NCBI RefSeq assembly: GCF_004331995.1
Contig: NZ_SJDT01000001.1
Location: 124,001 to 188,000, forward strand
Length of the DNA stretch: 64,000 nt
From: Arcanobacterium bovis
Lineage (GTDB): Bacteria > Actinomycetota > Actinomycetes > Actinomycetales > Actinomycetaceae
Direction of reading: 5' to 3'
In this document: positions 62,967 through 64,000 of the stretch, in pieces
Layout of the letters: every line of letters starts with the position of its first letter
How positions within the stretch are numbered: position 1 is the stretch's first letter
Notes under the pieces: model-generated
Seen by the model: only the letters and a program-made list of their open reading frames with translations
Database searches by the model: none
Told to the model about the DNA's origin: nothing
Made by a program: the position numbers and the translations under genes

Positions 62967-63944
62967 TTATTTTGTAGCAGTATGACGCCGCTGGAAACGG
63001 GCCGCATGCGCGAGCGCTTCGGTAGCAGCATCAACCATTTTCGAGTAGTGCAAAAAGGCGTGGATCACGCCAGGTACGACGTCGAATTTCACCAGTTTGT
63101 TATTGGCTTCCAGCATCGCCACTAGGGCTTTTGAATCGTCAATGAGCGGATCCAGTTCAGCTGCCATCACATATGCGGGCGGCATTGCTTGAGCCATATC
63201 GTTGCTCAGCAAGTCGATATACGGTTTCCCATACTCATGTTCGCCAGCAATCGCCAGATTCTTGTAGTACTGGAAATCTTCACGCGTGAGTCCATCCCAC
63301 CAGCCTCCCATGAGGCGTGCCGAAGCCGAGTCTTGTAGCCCATACCAACCGTAAAACAGCAGGAGAGAACGGATACCCGAAACGTCTACACCGGCGTCGC
63401 GCAGCATGAAATAGCTCGCTAACGCGATATGCGCTCCACCCGAATCTCCAGCTAGAGAGATATCTGTGCTACACAGGTTCCACTGTTGCGCATTGGCTTG
63501 AAGGAAACGAATAACATCTACAGTCTCCTCAACAGGCTGCGGATACTTGGCTTCGGGAGCCAAAGTGTAATCCACAGATGCGAGTACCGCACCGGATTCC
63601 TTCGCCAAAATGCGCGTCATTCGGTCATGAGTGTCAGGGTTTCCCAGTACCCACCCACCACCGTGCGTGAACACGATCAATGGTTGTGGCTGCACACGAG
63701 CTGTGGCAGTTGGGAAATAGAGGCGGACCGGAATCTCGCCATGCCGAGTCGGAATCACAGTATTGACTGTGCGTTCCATCTCCGGCCCGCCTTCATTCCA
63801 AAACACGCGTTCTTGACAATAGGCAGCGCGCAGCTCTTCGTAGCTTTGATCCGTTGAGTATGCTCCTTCAGAATTCTGTTGGGCAGTTTTCACAGCTTCG
63901 TTGATCTGGCTCGTCCACAGTTTCGGAACGTCGAGTTTGTTCAT
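62967..63944 (-). CDS. Alpha/beta hydrolase, hormone-sensitive lipase type
   Basis: 325 aa. FTHGGGWVLGNPDTHDRMTR (oxyanion HGGG), ISLAGDSGGAHIALASYFML (nucleophile in GDSGG), AAELDPLIDDSKALVAMLEA (Asp) and VPGVIHAFLHYSKMVDAATE (His) are the complete triad of family IV esterases. There is no signal peptide. As part of the cai-like operon it may free the acid substrate from an ester before CoA activation; that is inference. Confidence 0.87.
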   Translation of the reverse strand: MNKLDVPKLWTSQINEAVKTAQQNSEGAYSTDQSYEELRAAYCQERVFWNEGGPEMERTVNTVIPTRHGEIPVRLYFPTATARVQPQPLIVFTHGGGWVLGNPDTHDRMTRILAKESGAVLASVDYTLAPEAKYPQPVEETVDVIRFLQANAQQWNLCSTDISLAGDSGGAHIALASYFMLRDAGVDVSGIRSLLLFYGWYGLQDSASARLMGGWWDGLTREDFQYYKNLAIAGEHEYGKPYIDLLSNDMAQAMPPAYVMAAELDPLIDDSKALVAMLEANNKLVKFDVVPGVIHAFLHYSKMVDAATEALAHAARFQRRHTATK

Positions 63945-63949
63945 AATAG

Positions 63950-64000
63950 TTACTCTCCAGCGATTGCTTCTGCCTGCACTGCAGCTTCTTCAGCTTCGAG
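63950..64000 (-). CDS. C-terminal end of an unidentified protein, partial
   Basis: Sixteen codons (LEAEEAAVQAEAIAGE) before the TAA at 63950-63952, in line with the operon and ending six bases before the esterase ATG. It is the tail of a gene cut by the window edge and too short to name. It is probably the operon's next upstream member. Confidence 0.6.
   Translation of the reverse strand, partial: LEAEEAAVQAEAIAGE

Overview
The window comes from an actinobacterium of moderate GC content. Marker genes are a mycothiol S-conjugate amidase (mca), a GuaB1-type GMP reductase, a Z-prenyl transferase paired with hemolysin III, a double-hotdog MaoC hydratase, and the actinobacterial block pth-rplY / mfd-eno-ftsB-DUF501-ppx. 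Moderate GC and many GTG starts fit the Actinomycetaceae (Arcanobacterium/Trueperella-like). The genus is an inference.

Layout. 0-10.5 kb: a partial YhdH-type reductase, guaB1, two tandem secreted lipases, a small membrane protein, a Mug glycosylase, an acyltransferase-3 gene broken by an in-frame TAA, and an unusual fusion of two alpha/beta hydrolases. 10.5-22 kb is an accessory region. It holds a decayed and an intact copy of a GNAT gene, each with an upstream 11-bp repeat array; degenerate higB/higA toxin-antitoxin remnants; an IS3 transposase relic; a CPBP protease; an SDR-TspO fusion; a FAD/NAD(P) enzyme; an unrecognised membrane-protein pair; and a luciferase-like monooxygenase/FMN reductase operon that appears inserted in a higA remnant. 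22-35.7 kb: housekeeping genes (ychF, rmuC, alkD-like, ispH, xseAB, pfkB, uppS, hlyIII, ppk2, mca, greA, msrA, fkbP). 35.8-42.2 kb: BI-1 family protein, ABC exporter, DUF456 and DUF4126 membrane proteins, one tRNA, nhaA. 42.2-51.6 kb: ppx, DUF501, ftsB, eno, mfd, pth, rplY, all on the minus strand.

52-64 kb encodes a coherent CoA-dependent reductive module like the Escherichia coli cai/fix system: electron-transfer flavoproteins fixA-B-C-X; a divergent TetR regulator with a candidate operator; and an oppositely placed operon with an acyl-CoA dehydrogenase (caiA-like), a CoA-transferase (caiB-like, with a one-base frameshift), a CoA ligase (caiC-like), a MaoC hydratase in place of CaiD, an MFS transporter in place of CaiT, an MBL-fold hydrolase and an esterase. 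The genes suggest import, CoA activation and hydration/reduction of a carnitine-like or other enoyl acid, with electrons from FixABCX. The substrate is not determined by the sequence.

The least explained parts are the membrane pair at 17.6-19.0 kb, the twice-occurring higBA-GNAT unit with its 11-bp arrays, and repeated copies of gene 3' ends at four loci.
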